NCBI GenBank assembly: GCA_002989075.1
Contig: PSQN01000003.1
Coordinates: 627,366 to 691,365 of the forward strand
From: Arthonia radiata
Lineage: Eukaryota > Ascomycota > Arthoniomycetes > Arthoniales > Arthoniaceae
Direction of reading: 5' to 3'
DNA length: 64,000 bases
Positions 1 to 12,145 of the stretch are shown here, piece by piece. The notes under the pieces were generated by a model. It had not been told where the DNA came from. It ran no database searches and saw only the letters and a list, made by a program, of their open reading frames with translations. The position numbers and the translations under genes were made by a program. Positions within the stretch are counted from its first letter, which is position 1. Each line of letters begins with the position of its first letter.

Positions 1-244
1 AAGACGGTAATTCCGTCTATCTAAAACTGTTAGTCTCAGTCTATCCCGTGTTGTCTTAGACTACGGGCCAGCTGTCTAGGACGGGTCGTGCAATGCTTCT
101 TTTTGTCCTAGGCCCGGGCTACTAGGCCCGATCCTTTAGGTAAAAGGCTTGTTCTATTCTAGACCGGGACAGCTGGTAGGACCTGTCCAATACTTCGGGC
201 CCCTGAGGGTTCTGGCTAACCAGCTAGTTGGTTAATTTCCAACA
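1..244 (-). mobile_element. Copia-family LTR, cut by the window edge
   Basis: This is the 5'-terminal half (in element sense, reading on the minus strand) of the island's commonest LTR. It ends at 244 in ...TTTCCAACA, the reverse complement of the family start TGTTGGAAA. It matches the LTRs at 8510-9014 and 25891-26395 almost base for base and is among the less mutated copies. The left part lies outside the window, so solo LTR and element end cannot be told apart. Confidence 0.9.
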
Positions 245-1804
245 CCTTTATCTTTACTAGTCTTAGTATCTCTATATATATTTTATACTCTAAAGGTATT
301 CTAATTTTAGTTATACTCTTCGTTAGCTTAAGAGCGTAATAAATCTTAATTTAGAGTTTTTTAAAGACTTTAAGCTAACTTGTTCTACGCTATAACTATA
401 TTAATATTTATATATTAACTAGACGTAAAAATACTTTAATAAGAGTATTCGCCGCTCGTCTTTATAGCTATTCCTACGAATTCTATAGAACTTATAGTTT
501 AAAGATATAGATAAGCAATCTAGTTTTTTATAGCTAAAAGGTTGTTATTAGCCGTCTTTAGGATCTTTTTACTTATAGTAGGCTTAGCCGCTAGTATAAG
601 GGTAGCTAAGCTTACTAGTATAGTACTATTATCTACCCGTTTAGATAGGTTTAAATAATTGCTTTAAGTAGGATCTTATAGTAAGTAGTATATAGGCTCC
701 TGCTTTGCTATTGCAGCTATATTTAAAGATATAATTAGACTTAAAAGCTCTTTTAGCAATAGTAGAGATTTATCGTTAAATCCGCTATTAAGGATTGTTT
801 ATAGGTTCTCTAAATACTATTAGAGATAGCTAACTAAATTAGTGTCTAAAATTATACTTACCTTGTATACCTAGAGATATAGTATATATAGCTATATATA
901 GTTTCGCTTTTATATATATTAACGTTCTCTCTATGAATTTTACTTTATAGCGATATTAATTTATAAAACTAATATATTGTACAAAGACTATTAATTATAG
1001 TCTCTCGTAGTCGCTAAAGCTAGAATATCTTTAAAAGTAAACTAGAATAGAAAATTAACGTAAAGAAGGCCGCTATCGTAAAGAGAGCTAATTTTATAGA
1101 AGTAATAAATAAAGTAGATTGAAAAGGAGATACTGTAGTTAGTAAATAATATAGTATAGTAGAAGCAGTAATAAACTTTTAGAGATACTAATAGATTAGT
1201 TAGCTAAATAGCTCTAGACGGTTGCTTTAACCTATAATAGCGTACTACTACCTAGCGGCAATTACAATAGCTAATATTTACCTAACGCTAGTCTTTATAG
1301 CCGGCCTAATTGCTTAAAATTAGTATATAGTTAGTACTTATAAGTAAACGTAATAGCAATTTATGCGGATCTATAGCTCTAGCGGTCGCACTCCTATTTA
1401 TTATAGTATATTAATAGAACTATCTATATTTCTAAGCCTCTAACGCTAAGTTCAACTAGAATTTTGCTTATCTTCTTCTATTTATATATATTAACAGACT
1501 AAGAGCAGCGAGTAAAGACGTATAGTTATAATAGTAGATACTATAGAGACTACATTGTTTTAGCTACTAATTGTCTATTAGCAGAAAAAGATATAGTATG
1601 TAGAGAATAGCCTAATACTGTTTAAAGTAGCTAATAGCCGGCTAAAACTATAGGGTTCGTTACTTGAACTAGATACCGTATCGATTACAGTACTTAAGAA
1701 ACTAGCTTGGCTAAGAATATCTATACAGTAGGCAAATTTAGATAGTAATAACTTAAGCGTATAACTACTTATATGCCCGACGGACGTAACTTATAGCGGT
1801 AATC
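245..1804 (+). other. Unidentified degraded coding-like relic (left part)
   Basis: No long open frame remains, but base use is less extreme than at 2850-4060. The plus strand, roughly 1200-1800, reads as protein-like stretches broken by TAG codons, as expected when CAG and TGG codons are hit by RIP. The stretch continues across the solo LTR at 1805-2310 into about 2311-2850, so the two parts were one sequence before that insertion. I do not recognise a domain. It could be a DNA-transposon gene or a captured host gene, and no terminal repeats were found. Confidence 0.4.
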
Positions 1805-2310
1805 TGTTGGAAATTAACCAACTAGCTGGTTAGCCGGAACCCTCAGGGGCCCGGAGTATTGGACAGGTCCTACTAGCTGTCCCGGCCTAGAATAGAACAA
1901 GCCTTTTACCTAAAGGATCGGGCCTAGTAGCCCGGGCCTAGGACAAAAAGGAGCATTGCACGACCCGTCTTAGACAGCTAGCCTATAGTCTAAGACAACA
2001 TAGAATAGACTGAGACTAACAGTTTTAAATAGACAGAATTACTGTCTTATATAGTAAGTTACGAGTTATCTGGCCCCTATTAAAAGAACAGATATCTAGT
2101 AAGTCCTGTACGGGCCGCTAGACTTAAATATATAAGCTAGAATCTCTCTAGAGGATTTTAGCTAACAAGATAGACAACACAATAATAGCTTCTCTTTGTT
2201 ACTAAGTATTGTACCTGTAACAAGCCTAAGTATTGTACTAGTCCTAAGCTAGTCTCGTCTTTCTACTCTTTGTAGTAGTATCCTTCTTCTTCTCTGTACC
2301 CTTTTTAACA
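1805..2310 (+). mobile_element. Solo copia LTR, TSD TAATC
   Basis: A complete 506-bp LTR in plus orientation, TGTTGGAAA...TTTTTAACA. It is flanked by TAATC at 1800-1804 and 2311-2315, a perfect 5-bp target-site duplication, and there is no internal region. This is the footprint left when a complete element recombines between its two LTRs. Confidence 0.95.
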
Positions 2311-2315
2311 TAATC

Positions 2316-4062
2316 TAATAAGTAGGATTACCGGTAAAGGTAAAAGAACGGTATTAATAAACTATAATACGTAAGGTATATACTTATAGTAGTACGTTTA
2401 ACGTTAATCGTTAAGCGCTTAAGCTAAGAGCAAAATAGAGGTCGAATGCTATTTTTATCTTTATATAGTAAGTAGTAAATCTATTATAAGTACTATACTC
2501 ACGTAAATATAAAAAGAGCGGGTTAAAAGAAAATCTATAGTCGAGGACTTAGCTATATAAATAGACTTATTAAATATAGAATTAGAGTTATATTAGCCTT
2601 AAACTAACCTATAGTTGTAATATAGATAAGAAAAAAACCTATAGTAGATAGAAAGAACTTAGTCTAGCGTAAATAGAGACGCCTTAAGCGAGGGTAAGAA
2701 AGAAAGATAGTACAAAAGAGCAGCAAGACTATATAGTTTTTAAGTACGTACAAGCTATATATATAGAGCCGTTATAAACTAGCTAATAGATCTAATTAGC
2801 TCGCCGAGGAAGTAGCTTCCTGTTGCGGGCAATCTAGTATGTAGATTACTAAATAATATTATAATTCTTTAGTTATAAAAGACTAAAAAAGATAAATTTA
2901 TTAAAAAAATTAGTAATAATAAAATAGTAATATTATTTAATATAAAAGCTTATTTATAAAGTTATATAAGCTACTTAATTAACTTAAATATAAATAAATA
3001 TATTATTTTTAAAGTTAGTTAATATATAGAATTCATAAAGATAGTAAATTAAAAAGTTTATATATTATATAAACTTTAAATTAATAAATTTTATAAATAA
3101 ATAGCTAAAATTAAGAAAGATAAAAGTTAAATAAAGTATATTTTATATTTAAACTCAATAGTTAATATAAGCTTAAATATTAGTATAAGTAAAATTAAAA
3201 CCTCTTTTATTATTTAAAAGAATATTTTTAGCTTTAGTTAATAAAATTTAAAAAGTTAAATTTAAAGAAATAAATAAAGAATATCTTTTTATATATTTTT
3301 ATATAAAAATTAAATATTTTTTAAGTTAAAAAATAATTTATTTTTAATTTTTAGTTAAAAAGTTAAGATTTTTTAACTCTTAAGCTTATTTAATTAGTCA
3401 ATATTGATTTAATAAAAATAGAAATATTTATTATAGTAGTACTAATTAAAACTATAAATAAAGTAAAGACTTTATTTTTATTAATACTTGTATTCAATAG
3501 AAATAAGTTAATTTTTATTATTAAAATATATAAAAACAATATTATAATAGTTATCAAAACTATTATTTTTATTAATATTAGTAAAAATTAACTAAAGTTA
3601 GTAAATAAAATAGCTTTAATTAGTTTAATTATTATTATTAAATTAAAAAATATTAGAACTAAAATAATAAATAAAAGCTAATTAAAGACTTTAAGAATTA
3701 GTTTTATTTAATTATATAGTATAGTATAAATAATTTATGTTAGTTCAATAAATAATAGTAGTAAATTTTTATATAAATTAACTTAACTTATAAAAATAAT
3801 AAATAAGATAATAAATATTTTTAAAAGCTTTATTATTTAAGTTATTTATGAAAAAGTTATTTAAATATACTTTAGTTAATAATTCAACTATTATTAATAA
3901 GTTTTTAAAATATAAAAAGATATAAAAATTAATATATATTTTAAGTATATATTAATAAACTTTTAATACCTTTAAAGTTAATAATTATTAAACTTTTTAA
4001 AATTAACTATATACTTAGATTTAGAAGTAGATACTTAAGATACAGTAGATATATTATAAATT
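2316..4062. other. Right part of the unidentified relic, then extreme AT-rich DNA
   Basis: Positions 2316 to about 2850 continue the coding-like relic that begins left of the solo LTR. From about 2850 to 4062 the DNA is almost only A and T, and any open frames there are what such composition gives by chance. I see no LTR, terminal repeat or recognisable domain in the second part. It is most likely a transposon saturated by RIP. Confidence 0.4.
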
Positions 4063-5374
4063 AGTTTTAAACCTTTTTAGCTCTTAATATTCTAACTTAA
4101 TTTCTAACTTATATTTTAATAGTTAAATAGTATATTTAAACTATACTATTATCTTTAATCTTCTTATTTTTAGTTTAGTATATTAATTAGATAATTTAGA
4201 TTCTATTAATTTATATAGAGATATTATCTACTATCTTATTCTTATTCTATATCTAATTCTTTTTATATTTACTATTTAAATAGAGCTCTTAGTATTATAT
4301 TTCTACTATTATTAGTTTAACTTCTTATTAAGTAGTAGCTATAAATAGATAGCTATTTTAAAGACTTAAGGTTAGTTAGTAGTATTAGAAGAGGTTAATA
4401 CTTAAATATAAGTATGATTTATAGATATAGTAGAGAAAGAATTATACGTTCTATAAAAACTATAAAGAAAATTAAACTAAGGTATATTTATAATAGTTTT
4501 CTATATAAAATAAAAAGTCTTTTAGCCTATAAAACTTAAATAGACCGCTTAGAGCTAATTAATAGTATTAGTAGGCTTTTTTAGTTTAGTCTTAGTCTAG
4601 AATATATTAAACTAGGTATATAATTAAAGAGCTACGTTAAACTAATAAGTTAATTTTTATATAGCTACTATAGTATTACCATTTAGAGATTAAAGATAGT
4701 CTTTAACGCTTTAAAGTATATTAATATAAATAGCTTTTATAGATAATTACTTAGAGAAGAGAGATATAGTAGAGTATAATTTATACTATAGTATAACTAA
4801 GATTTAAAATATAGAACTAAAACTTAAAAAATCTTATAAATAGGTGTATAAAGTACTCTATAGAACTTAAAGAAAAGAAAATATAACTTAAAGGTACTTA
4901 ATAAGAACTAAAAGACCTATATAACCTAGTATAGTCTTAGAAGAAGAGTTAGTAAGATAGTTTTATACTATAAATATAAACTAGAGCTAATAATCAGAAA
5001 GAACTAAAATAAGAAATAATAATAAAGACTAATTACTACTAAAATTATATATAATAAACTATAGTAGCTACTATAGTAGTTTTAATTGAATTTTAGTATA
5101 GAAAAATAAACTAATAATAGTAGAGATATAATACTAAGAGCTCTATTTAAATAGTAAATATAGAAAGAATTAGATATAGAATAAAAATAAGATAATAAAT
5201 AATATCTCTATATATATTAATAGAATCTAAATTATCCAATCAATACGCTAAACTAGAAATAGAAAGATTAGAGACAATAGTATAGTTTAAATATACTATT
5301 TAACTCTTAGAATATAAGTCAGAAATTAAGTTATAATACTAAGAGCTAGAAAGATCTAAAACTATTTTAAAACA
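4063..5374. repeat. Inverted repeat, arms about 260 bp, spacer about 790 bp
   Basis: The arm at 4063-4319 is the reverse complement of 5107-5374. The two are readily aligned, and most differences are transitions. The spacer 4320-5106 has no recognised domain; the best coding-like piece is short and lysine/glutamate-rich. The layout suits a DNA transposon with long terminal inverted repeats, a foldback element, or two opposed LTRs of an unseen family. No clear target duplication was found at the outer ends. Confidence 0.65.
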
Positions 5375-6156
5375 ACTTCTTATATCTAAACAATCTTATA
5401 TAAAAAGTAATTTTTAATTATTTTTAGATATATTTAGTTAACTTCTATATTACTAATCTTAAAGATAATATCTACTATATAGAAATTCCCTTTAAGAATA
5501 TAATAATTAAGATTATATCTATACTCTTACTCTTCTTTACTACTATAGTACTACTAATATAGTATTATTAAAAGAGTAAGTAAACTAAACTAGATATATT
5601 CTACTTACTATAAAGAAAACCTAGATTAGAATAAGAACTTTAAATAATCTATATTACGCTATAATAGTAGATTACTAAGTTTAGAGGCTTATAGCTACTA
5701 AAGAGCTAAGTAAAGTAATTATTAGTATTATATACTTTTAGAACCTAGCTACTATACTAATAGCTAGTATAGTCTATACTAGTAATAGTATAATAGTACT
5801 TATCTTTAAATAGTATTGTTATTAAATAAGCTACTTACTATAGAAGTAATAACTATAGTATTCTAGAATCCTAAGAAATATAGTAGTAGATACTTAGTTT
5901 TAATTTATAATACCTTTCAGTAGGCTTTATATCAATACTAAAAATAGATAATATCAACTAGACTATAGTATATTATTAAGAAGCTAACTAAGTTAGACTA
6001 TAGTTATTTTATTAAGAGTATAGCGCTATTATTATATATAGAACCTACTTTAGCTATATTTAGTACTATATAAAAATATAGAGTTAAAACCAGTTTAGTT
6101 AGCTAATTCAAATTTACTATAGCTAATATAGGAAATACTAGCGCTATACTAGTATA
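5375..6156. other. AT-rich relic without recognised content
   Basis: RIP-like, TAG-rich DNA between the inverted repeat and the Gypsy3 LTR at 6157. No open frame, domain, terminal repeat or RNA gene was recognised on either strand. Confidence 0.4.
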
Positions 6157-6367
6157 TAATATATACATTAACTAAAAGAGTATATAATTAAATTCAATAG
6201 ATAATAGTATTAAAAAACTATAGTAAGAAGTAAAAGAGCAAAGCTTTAAATTATTAGTAAATAAATAAAGCTAATTAAATAGAGTAAACTAAAAAAAATA
6301 ATAATCTAAAGTTAGCTAGACTAACTTTAGTAGAATTTAGAGAATTTTAGCTAGAGTTTTATTACTA
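6157..6367 (-). repeat. Gypsy3 LTR (3' LTR of the minus-strand fragment)
   Basis: 211 bp, the same length as the Gypsy3 LTRs at 8369-9089 (after removing its nested insertion) and 28776-28986. In element sense it starts TAGTAATA (probably TGGTAATA before RIP) and follows a purine-rich tract in the adjoining internal DNA. Confidence 0.8.
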
Positions 6368-8368
6368 TTTCTCTTTTAAACTAGTAAATATTCTTATTTA
6401 TTAATAAGTTAACTTATTTATTATTTTTGGTAATCAATAATAGAGTTAAGTTATTTAAAGCTCTAATTAGTTTAATTTATATAAAGCTAGTAGTTAATAT
6501 TACTATTATATATTTACTTAAAAAAGATATAGTATATATAGCTAGTAATAAATTTATAGTTTAAAGAAAATAAATAGCTACTAAACTATATTACTAATAA
6601 AGAGATAATAAAAATAAAATAAAGCTAATACTAATTAAGAAGCTAAGTAGACTAATAAAAAGTAATTTTAGATAATAGCATTAGTACTAATAAGAGCTCT
6701 AATTTAAGTATTTTAAAGAGCTTTAGCTTAATTTTAAATTATATAGTAAACTAGATACTAAAAGATTATAATATATATTATAATCTTTAAATAGAGAGTA
6801 TTAATAGACTCTTAAATAGTATTATAAAGCTTTATATTAAATATATAAGATCATTAGCCGTTTTACTACTAATAATAGAGCTAAAAGATAATATAGTTAT
6901 AAAAGTAAATATTAATAGATATATTAAGCTTAATTATAAGTTAAATAAGTATATTAAGAGTAGTTAAATTAGAGTAGTAGAGCTACTATAATAATATTCT
7001 AGTAAAATTATTATAGAATTATTAACTATAACTAAAACTAGAATATTAATAATTTATAAAGAGTAAAAAGAAAATTTAAATAGAAGAGATAGAAGAACAA
7101 CCAAAGGAATAGAGATAAAAGATAAATTTTTATCCTTATCTTTACTTTTATCTTTATCTTTTAAGTATTTAAAATTTAACTATTAAAGCTTAGATATATA
7201 TAAATAATACTTATAGTAGTCTTATAGTACTACTTAGCTATACTGAAGATTATTAATAAAATACTATTTAAATTTATTATTATAAATCTATTATTTTACT
7301 TATACTTATAGTTTTTTACTTATTTTTATAATTAATTAGATCTTTTAATAATATACTCTTTTTTACTATTAATATTCTTGAATAAAAGGTTTTTCGTTAT
7401 TTAATTTAAAAAAAGATTATTTTTATTAAGCTATAAAATATTAAAATAAAAGATAAAATAAATATTATAATATAACTATAAAAGCTTGAGGTTATAAAAA
7501 ATATTTATCTTCTTTTTAATTTTAAAAAGATCTATAAACTTAAATTTTAGTTTTTTATATAAGTCAATAAGCTTTAAGTTATATATTAAGAAATAAATTT
7601 ACTAACTTAGCTACTAGTTAATATTTATTTGATACTTATTAGCCTACTACTTTATTTATTTCTAACTTTCTTTAATTTTAATATATATAAAGCTTTAAAT
7701 CTTACTATACTAGTTAATAATAGGGTAAATATTTTAAAAAGTAATCTAATTTCAATAATTTTAATAGTTAGTAAGAAGCTTAGTTAGTTAAAATTATATC
7801 CTAAAATAATCTTTTGGCTAATAAAAAAAAGCGTAAATCTAGTAGTTGTATTCTTTATTAAGTTTATAGTATATTAAATAATAGAAAGATACTTAAACTA
7901 GTTATTCTACTTTTATAGGTAGTAGTACTAAAGATATATCTCTATTTCTTAGTTAATAATCTGAATTTGTTTATTAATTTATAAATAGTAGTTAATAGAG
8001 AGATATAGCTTAATATCTACTAAATTAGTAAGTATCTTTTAAAAATTATTAGTTTAAGAAGTTTTATATTTAATAATAATTATTTTTAAAACCTTTATAT
8101 AGTAGTAAATGTTATAAAAGAATAGTTTAGTAGTATTTTTAATAAAAAGACCTTTTTTACTATAATAGTAGAGAATATTAAAGTACTCTTTACTTAGCTA
8201 GTTAATAATATTAAGAATAGTATTATTTTACTAAATATTATTTAAAAGAGCTACTATAAAATTTATTAAAATATTCTATTATAAAACCTAAGATATACTA
8301 GTAGACTATTAAAGCTCTAAACATTACTAGTAGTTATATTTATTATATATATAGTAGTAGTAATTCTA
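6157..8368 (-). mobile_element. Gypsy3 fragment: integrase to 3' LTR
   Basis: The reverse complement of this stretch matches 26690-28986. It therefore holds, in minus-strand order, the integrase core, a chromodomain region, a 3' untranslated part and a 211-bp LTR (6157-6367). The 5' two-thirds of the element is absent: the fragment stops inside the integrase zinc-binding region, exactly where the plus-oriented Gypsy3 LTR begins at 8369. It is heavily RIP-mutated with many breaks, and is a fossil. Confidence 0.8.
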
Positions 8369-9089
8369 TAATAATAGAACTCTAACTAGAATTCTTTAGA
8401 TTCTATTAGAGTTAGTTTAGCTAACTTTAAATTGTTTTCTATTTTAATCTATTCTATCTAACTAGCTTTATTTATTTACTTATTGTCTAGAGCTTTACTC
8501 TTTTACTTTTGTTAAAAAGGGGCAGGGAAGAAGAAGGATACTACTACAAAGAGTAGAAAGACGAGACCAGCTTAAGACTGGTGCAATACTTAGGCTTGTT
8601 ACAGGTACAATACTTAGTAACAAAGAGAAGCTGTTGTTGTGTTGTCTGTCTTGTTAGCTAGAATCCTCTAAAGAGATTCTAGCTTATATATCTAAGTCTA
8701 GCGGCCTGTGCAGGACTTACTAGATATCTGTTCTTTTGATAGGGGCCAGATAACCTGTAACTTACCGCATAAGATAGTAATTTCGTCTATCTAAAACTAT
8801 TAGTCTTAGTCTATTCTGTATTGTCTTAAACTACGGGCCAGCTGTCTAGGACGGGTTGTGCAATGCTCCTTTTTGTTCTAGGCCCGGGCTACTAGGCCCG
8901 ATCCTTTAGGTAAAAGGCTTGTTCTATTCTAGGCTAGGACAGCTGGTAGGACCTGTCCAATACTCCGGGCCCCTGAGAGTTCTAGCTAACCAGCTAGTTG
9001 GTTAATTTCCAACAACTTTTTACTATAGTTTTTAAATACTATTACCTATTAATTCTAACTATATACTCTTCTAGTTAATATATATATTA
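8369..9089 (+). repeat. Gypsy3 5' LTR, split by a solo copia LTR
   Basis: 8369-8509 plus 9020-9089, which is 211 bp without the 505-bp insertion and its 5-bp duplication. It aligns along its whole length with 28776-28986, mostly with transition differences. Confidence 0.8.
8510..9014 (-). mobile_element. Solo copia LTR, TSD ACTTT
   Basis: A 505-bp LTR in minus orientation flanked by ACTTT at 8505-8509 and 9015-9019. The uninterrupted target is visible in the sister Gypsy3 LTR near 28905-28920, which confirms the insertion point inside the Gypsy3 LTR. Confidence 0.95.
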
Positions 9090-10628
9090 ATAAAACTATA
9101 GTTATCTCTTTACTTTATATATACTAATCTATAGATAAAACTTAATTAGTAATCTATTTAGAAAGTCTTAAGCTTCTAAAACTTAAAATAAAATAATCTA
9201 CTAACCTTCTATCTAAGAAAGTTAACTAGTATTAGCGCTAATTATATAGACCTTAAGAGTCTATTCTATATATAAAGTAAACTCTATAAAAGATAGTTAA
9301 CTTTCTAATCTACTAATTAGGTAAAGCTAATAATCTTTTAAAACTAATCTATATTACTAAAATTTTTATCTAACTATAAATAGTTAATTTAGCTTATTAA
9401 AGTCTTTAACCTTTTTATTTAAGAATATAAAATATTATTTTAGTAAAATTTAAAGCTTAATAATAAGTATTAAGCTAAAAGAATAGAGCTTAAGAAAGCT
9501 AACTATATTTCTATTAAATCTAAATATTAGTACTAAGCTAAATAGACTAAGAAAGAGTTTAATACTAGAAATACTACTATATATACTACTAAAACGCTTA
9601 GTAAACTTACTACTAAGTAGAAAAAGAACTAGAAACTTATTAATAAAGTTGTTTATTTTAAGATATAAGCTTAAAAGGATAGTAATAATACTAACAATTA
9701 GCCTATTAATTAGCTTATAAATAAGCTAAATAAGCTAAATAAGACTAAAAAGAAAACTAATAGAACCGCTATTTAGCTTACTTAGTTTAAAAAGATAGTT
9801 AATTAGCTTCTAACGTAGCTAACTACTAATAAAGACTAGCTATACTCTAGTACTCTATCAATAGTCTTTAATAGTAAGCTAATACTCTCTAATTTAGTAC
9901 TATTTACTAGTAAATAGAGCTTACCTAACTTTAATAAGTATTTTATATAAAAAGACTAAATAGTTTATAAGCCTTATTTTAACTAAGATTAACTTTAACC
10001 AAAAAAGAACTATATTAACTATATCTTCTTTTATTTATTTAATAAGATATACTATTATATTACGCTATTTTAGTCTTTTATAGTAAAAAAGTTACTTTAA
10101 GTCTTTAATAACTTTTACTCTAGTCTTTATTAGATCTATAAAGTTTAAAATAATTTTTATATACTTAAGTAAAAGTCAATAAAATTTATTAACTTTTCCA
10201 GTATTTTTAAAGAAAAGATATAAGTAAGAAAAATAATAAAGAAAGAATAATTTAATTACTTTAAAGGTAAGCTTTATTTCTATCTTTAAGAATATATATT
10301 AAATCTTAATAAGTTAAATTACTCTTTATTTAAGTTAATTAAATATGTATATAATATTAACTAAGTCTTTTAATAAATAAAGACTATTAAAACTACTATA
10401 ACTACTTATAGCCTAACTTTTAGTACTATTCTTTAAATAGCTAAAAAGAACTATTTAACTAAGTAACTAGTTAATACTATTAAGTAGTATTTTTACTATT
10501 AAATTATCTCTTATAACTTATTTAAGTACTATATTAACTCTAATAGTCTATTATTTTACTTACTAAAGAAGTATATTTATATTTAGAATACTAAAAAGAA
10601 TTAATCAAAAAAGAAGTCTATTTTAAAG
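9090..10628 (+). mobile_element. Gypsy3 internal 5' part (gag side), inferred
   Basis: This follows the Gypsy3 5' LTR directly and ends at the copia LTR at 10629. The plus strand reads as a lysine-, asparagine- and glutamine-rich protein relic. I do not see a zinc knuckle or a clear capsid signature, so the gag assignment rests on position only. The bias toward Lys, Asn and Ile is what RIP produces. Confidence 0.4.
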
Positions 10629-11135
10629 TATTGGAAATTAACTAACTAGCTGGTTAGCCGGAACCCTTAGGGGCCTAGAGTATCGGACAGGTTCTATCAG
10701 CTGTCTCAGTCTAGAATAGAACAAGCCTTTTATCTAAAGAATCGGGCCTAGTAGCCCAAATCTAAGATAAAAAGGAGTATTGTACGATCTATCCTAGACA
10801 GCTGGCCTATAGTCTAAGACAATATAAAATAGACTTAGAGACTAATAGTTTTAAATAAACAGAATTACCGTCTTATACGGTAAATTATAGGTTATCTAGC
10901 CTCTATTAAAAGAATAGATATCTAGTAAGTTTTATACAAGCCGCTAGACTTAGATATATAAGCTAGAATCTCTTTAGAGAATTTTAGCTAATAAGACAGA
11001 CAATATAATAATAGCTTCTCCTTGCTACTAAGTATTGTACCTGTACTAAGCTTAAGTATTGTACTAGTCTTAAGCTGGTCTCGTTTTTCTACTCTTTGTA
11101 GTAGTATTTTTCTTCTTTCCTGCACCTTTTTAACA
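10629..11135 (+). repeat. Copia1 5' LTR
   Basis: 507 bp, family LTR in plus orientation. The terminal TG reads TA, as RIP would give. It is followed at once by the primer-binding site. Confidence 0.9.
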
Positions 11136-11148
11136 GGTTATAAGCCCG
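11136..11148 (+). other. Copia primer-binding site (half-tRNA type)
   Basis: GGTTATAAGCCCG lies directly after the 5' LTR and recurs, reverse-complemented, next to the LTRs at 35209 and 47404. It lacks the TGG expected for a full tRNA 3' end. It closely resembles the Drosophila copia site GGTTATGGGCCCAG, which pairs with the anticodon-arm region of a cleaved initiator-Met tRNA. Confidence 0.65.
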
Positions 11149-11949
11149 AATTAGCAACAATTTCTTTTAAATTTCCTTTTTAGAAAATATTTTCCCTACG
11201 ACACCTATCGACACCTCCGAACAATTCTATTACCAATCGACTCTAAATTTTTAGCTTAATTTAACTATTAGAACAGAATTTCCTTTTTTTTTTCAGAAAT
11301 CTCCGACTATATATTCGGCTATAGACTCCTTTTATAAGATTCCTAAACTTAAGGGCTCGACTAATTAGGACATTTAGTCGATTCGAATAGAGGCCCTTTT
11401 AACTAAAAAGAGCTACAGTAATGTTATAATCCCCTTTTCTGGCTATTTAGCTAGAAATATTACCGAAGCTAGCCGTTAGAAACAGTCGACAAGGGCAGCA
11501 GCCCTTATTCGACTAACTCTAGAGAACGGTCTCCTTATTTAAATAAAGGGGATTTATAACTCTCTAGAGCTTTAAGATAGCCTAAAAAGGTTATACGAAT
11601 CAAAAGGTTTTAGTTTCGAGTTTCTAATTTGCAAGGAGCTCTTTAGCACTATACTTAGTAAGATAAAAAACCTTAAGCTTTATCTTACTAAAAGTAGACA
11701 ATTAACAGATAATTTAGTAACCTAAGGACTAGTACTACCCAACAAGGTGGTAGCTGTCTACGTTCTCTACAATCTAACCTTCCAATACAAGTATACGGTA
11801 GCTATTATTAGCCAAAGCTACCGGCAAACGACTAGCGATATAAATTTACAGGACTTATTTAGTTAACTTATAGACGAGTCTCGTCGAATCCGCGGTAGTA
11901 CCCCAGCAAAAAAGGTTTTTACTGCAATAGACAATAAATCGACGTAAAG

Positions 11950-12145
11950 TATAATGCATAAACGTCCCGATGGCGAATTGGGACGGAATATTGTCTATTT
12001 AGGAAGACTGCGATCCTGGGAGGATATCTTCCCTCTAGTGGACGTATCCCTTTCTAGTCTCCTTAATAATTAGCTTGAACACTAGTAGGGCCTATTTAGA
12101 CCCTTTTTGCCACCTAAGTGCTCCCTACCCTATACCCAGATTACA
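11950..12145 (+). repeat. Gypsy1 5' LTR
   Basis: 196 bp, TATAATG...ATTACA. It differs from the 3' LTR at about fifteen positions by eye, nearly all transitions. Confidence 0.92.

Noticed and set aside
6157-9089. DNA transposon with about 200-bp terminal inverted repeats
   Set aside because: The arms are Gypsy3 LTRs of exactly 211 bp in opposite orientation, one attached to an integrase-to-LTR fragment. The same LTR ends the plus-strand element at 28776-28986.
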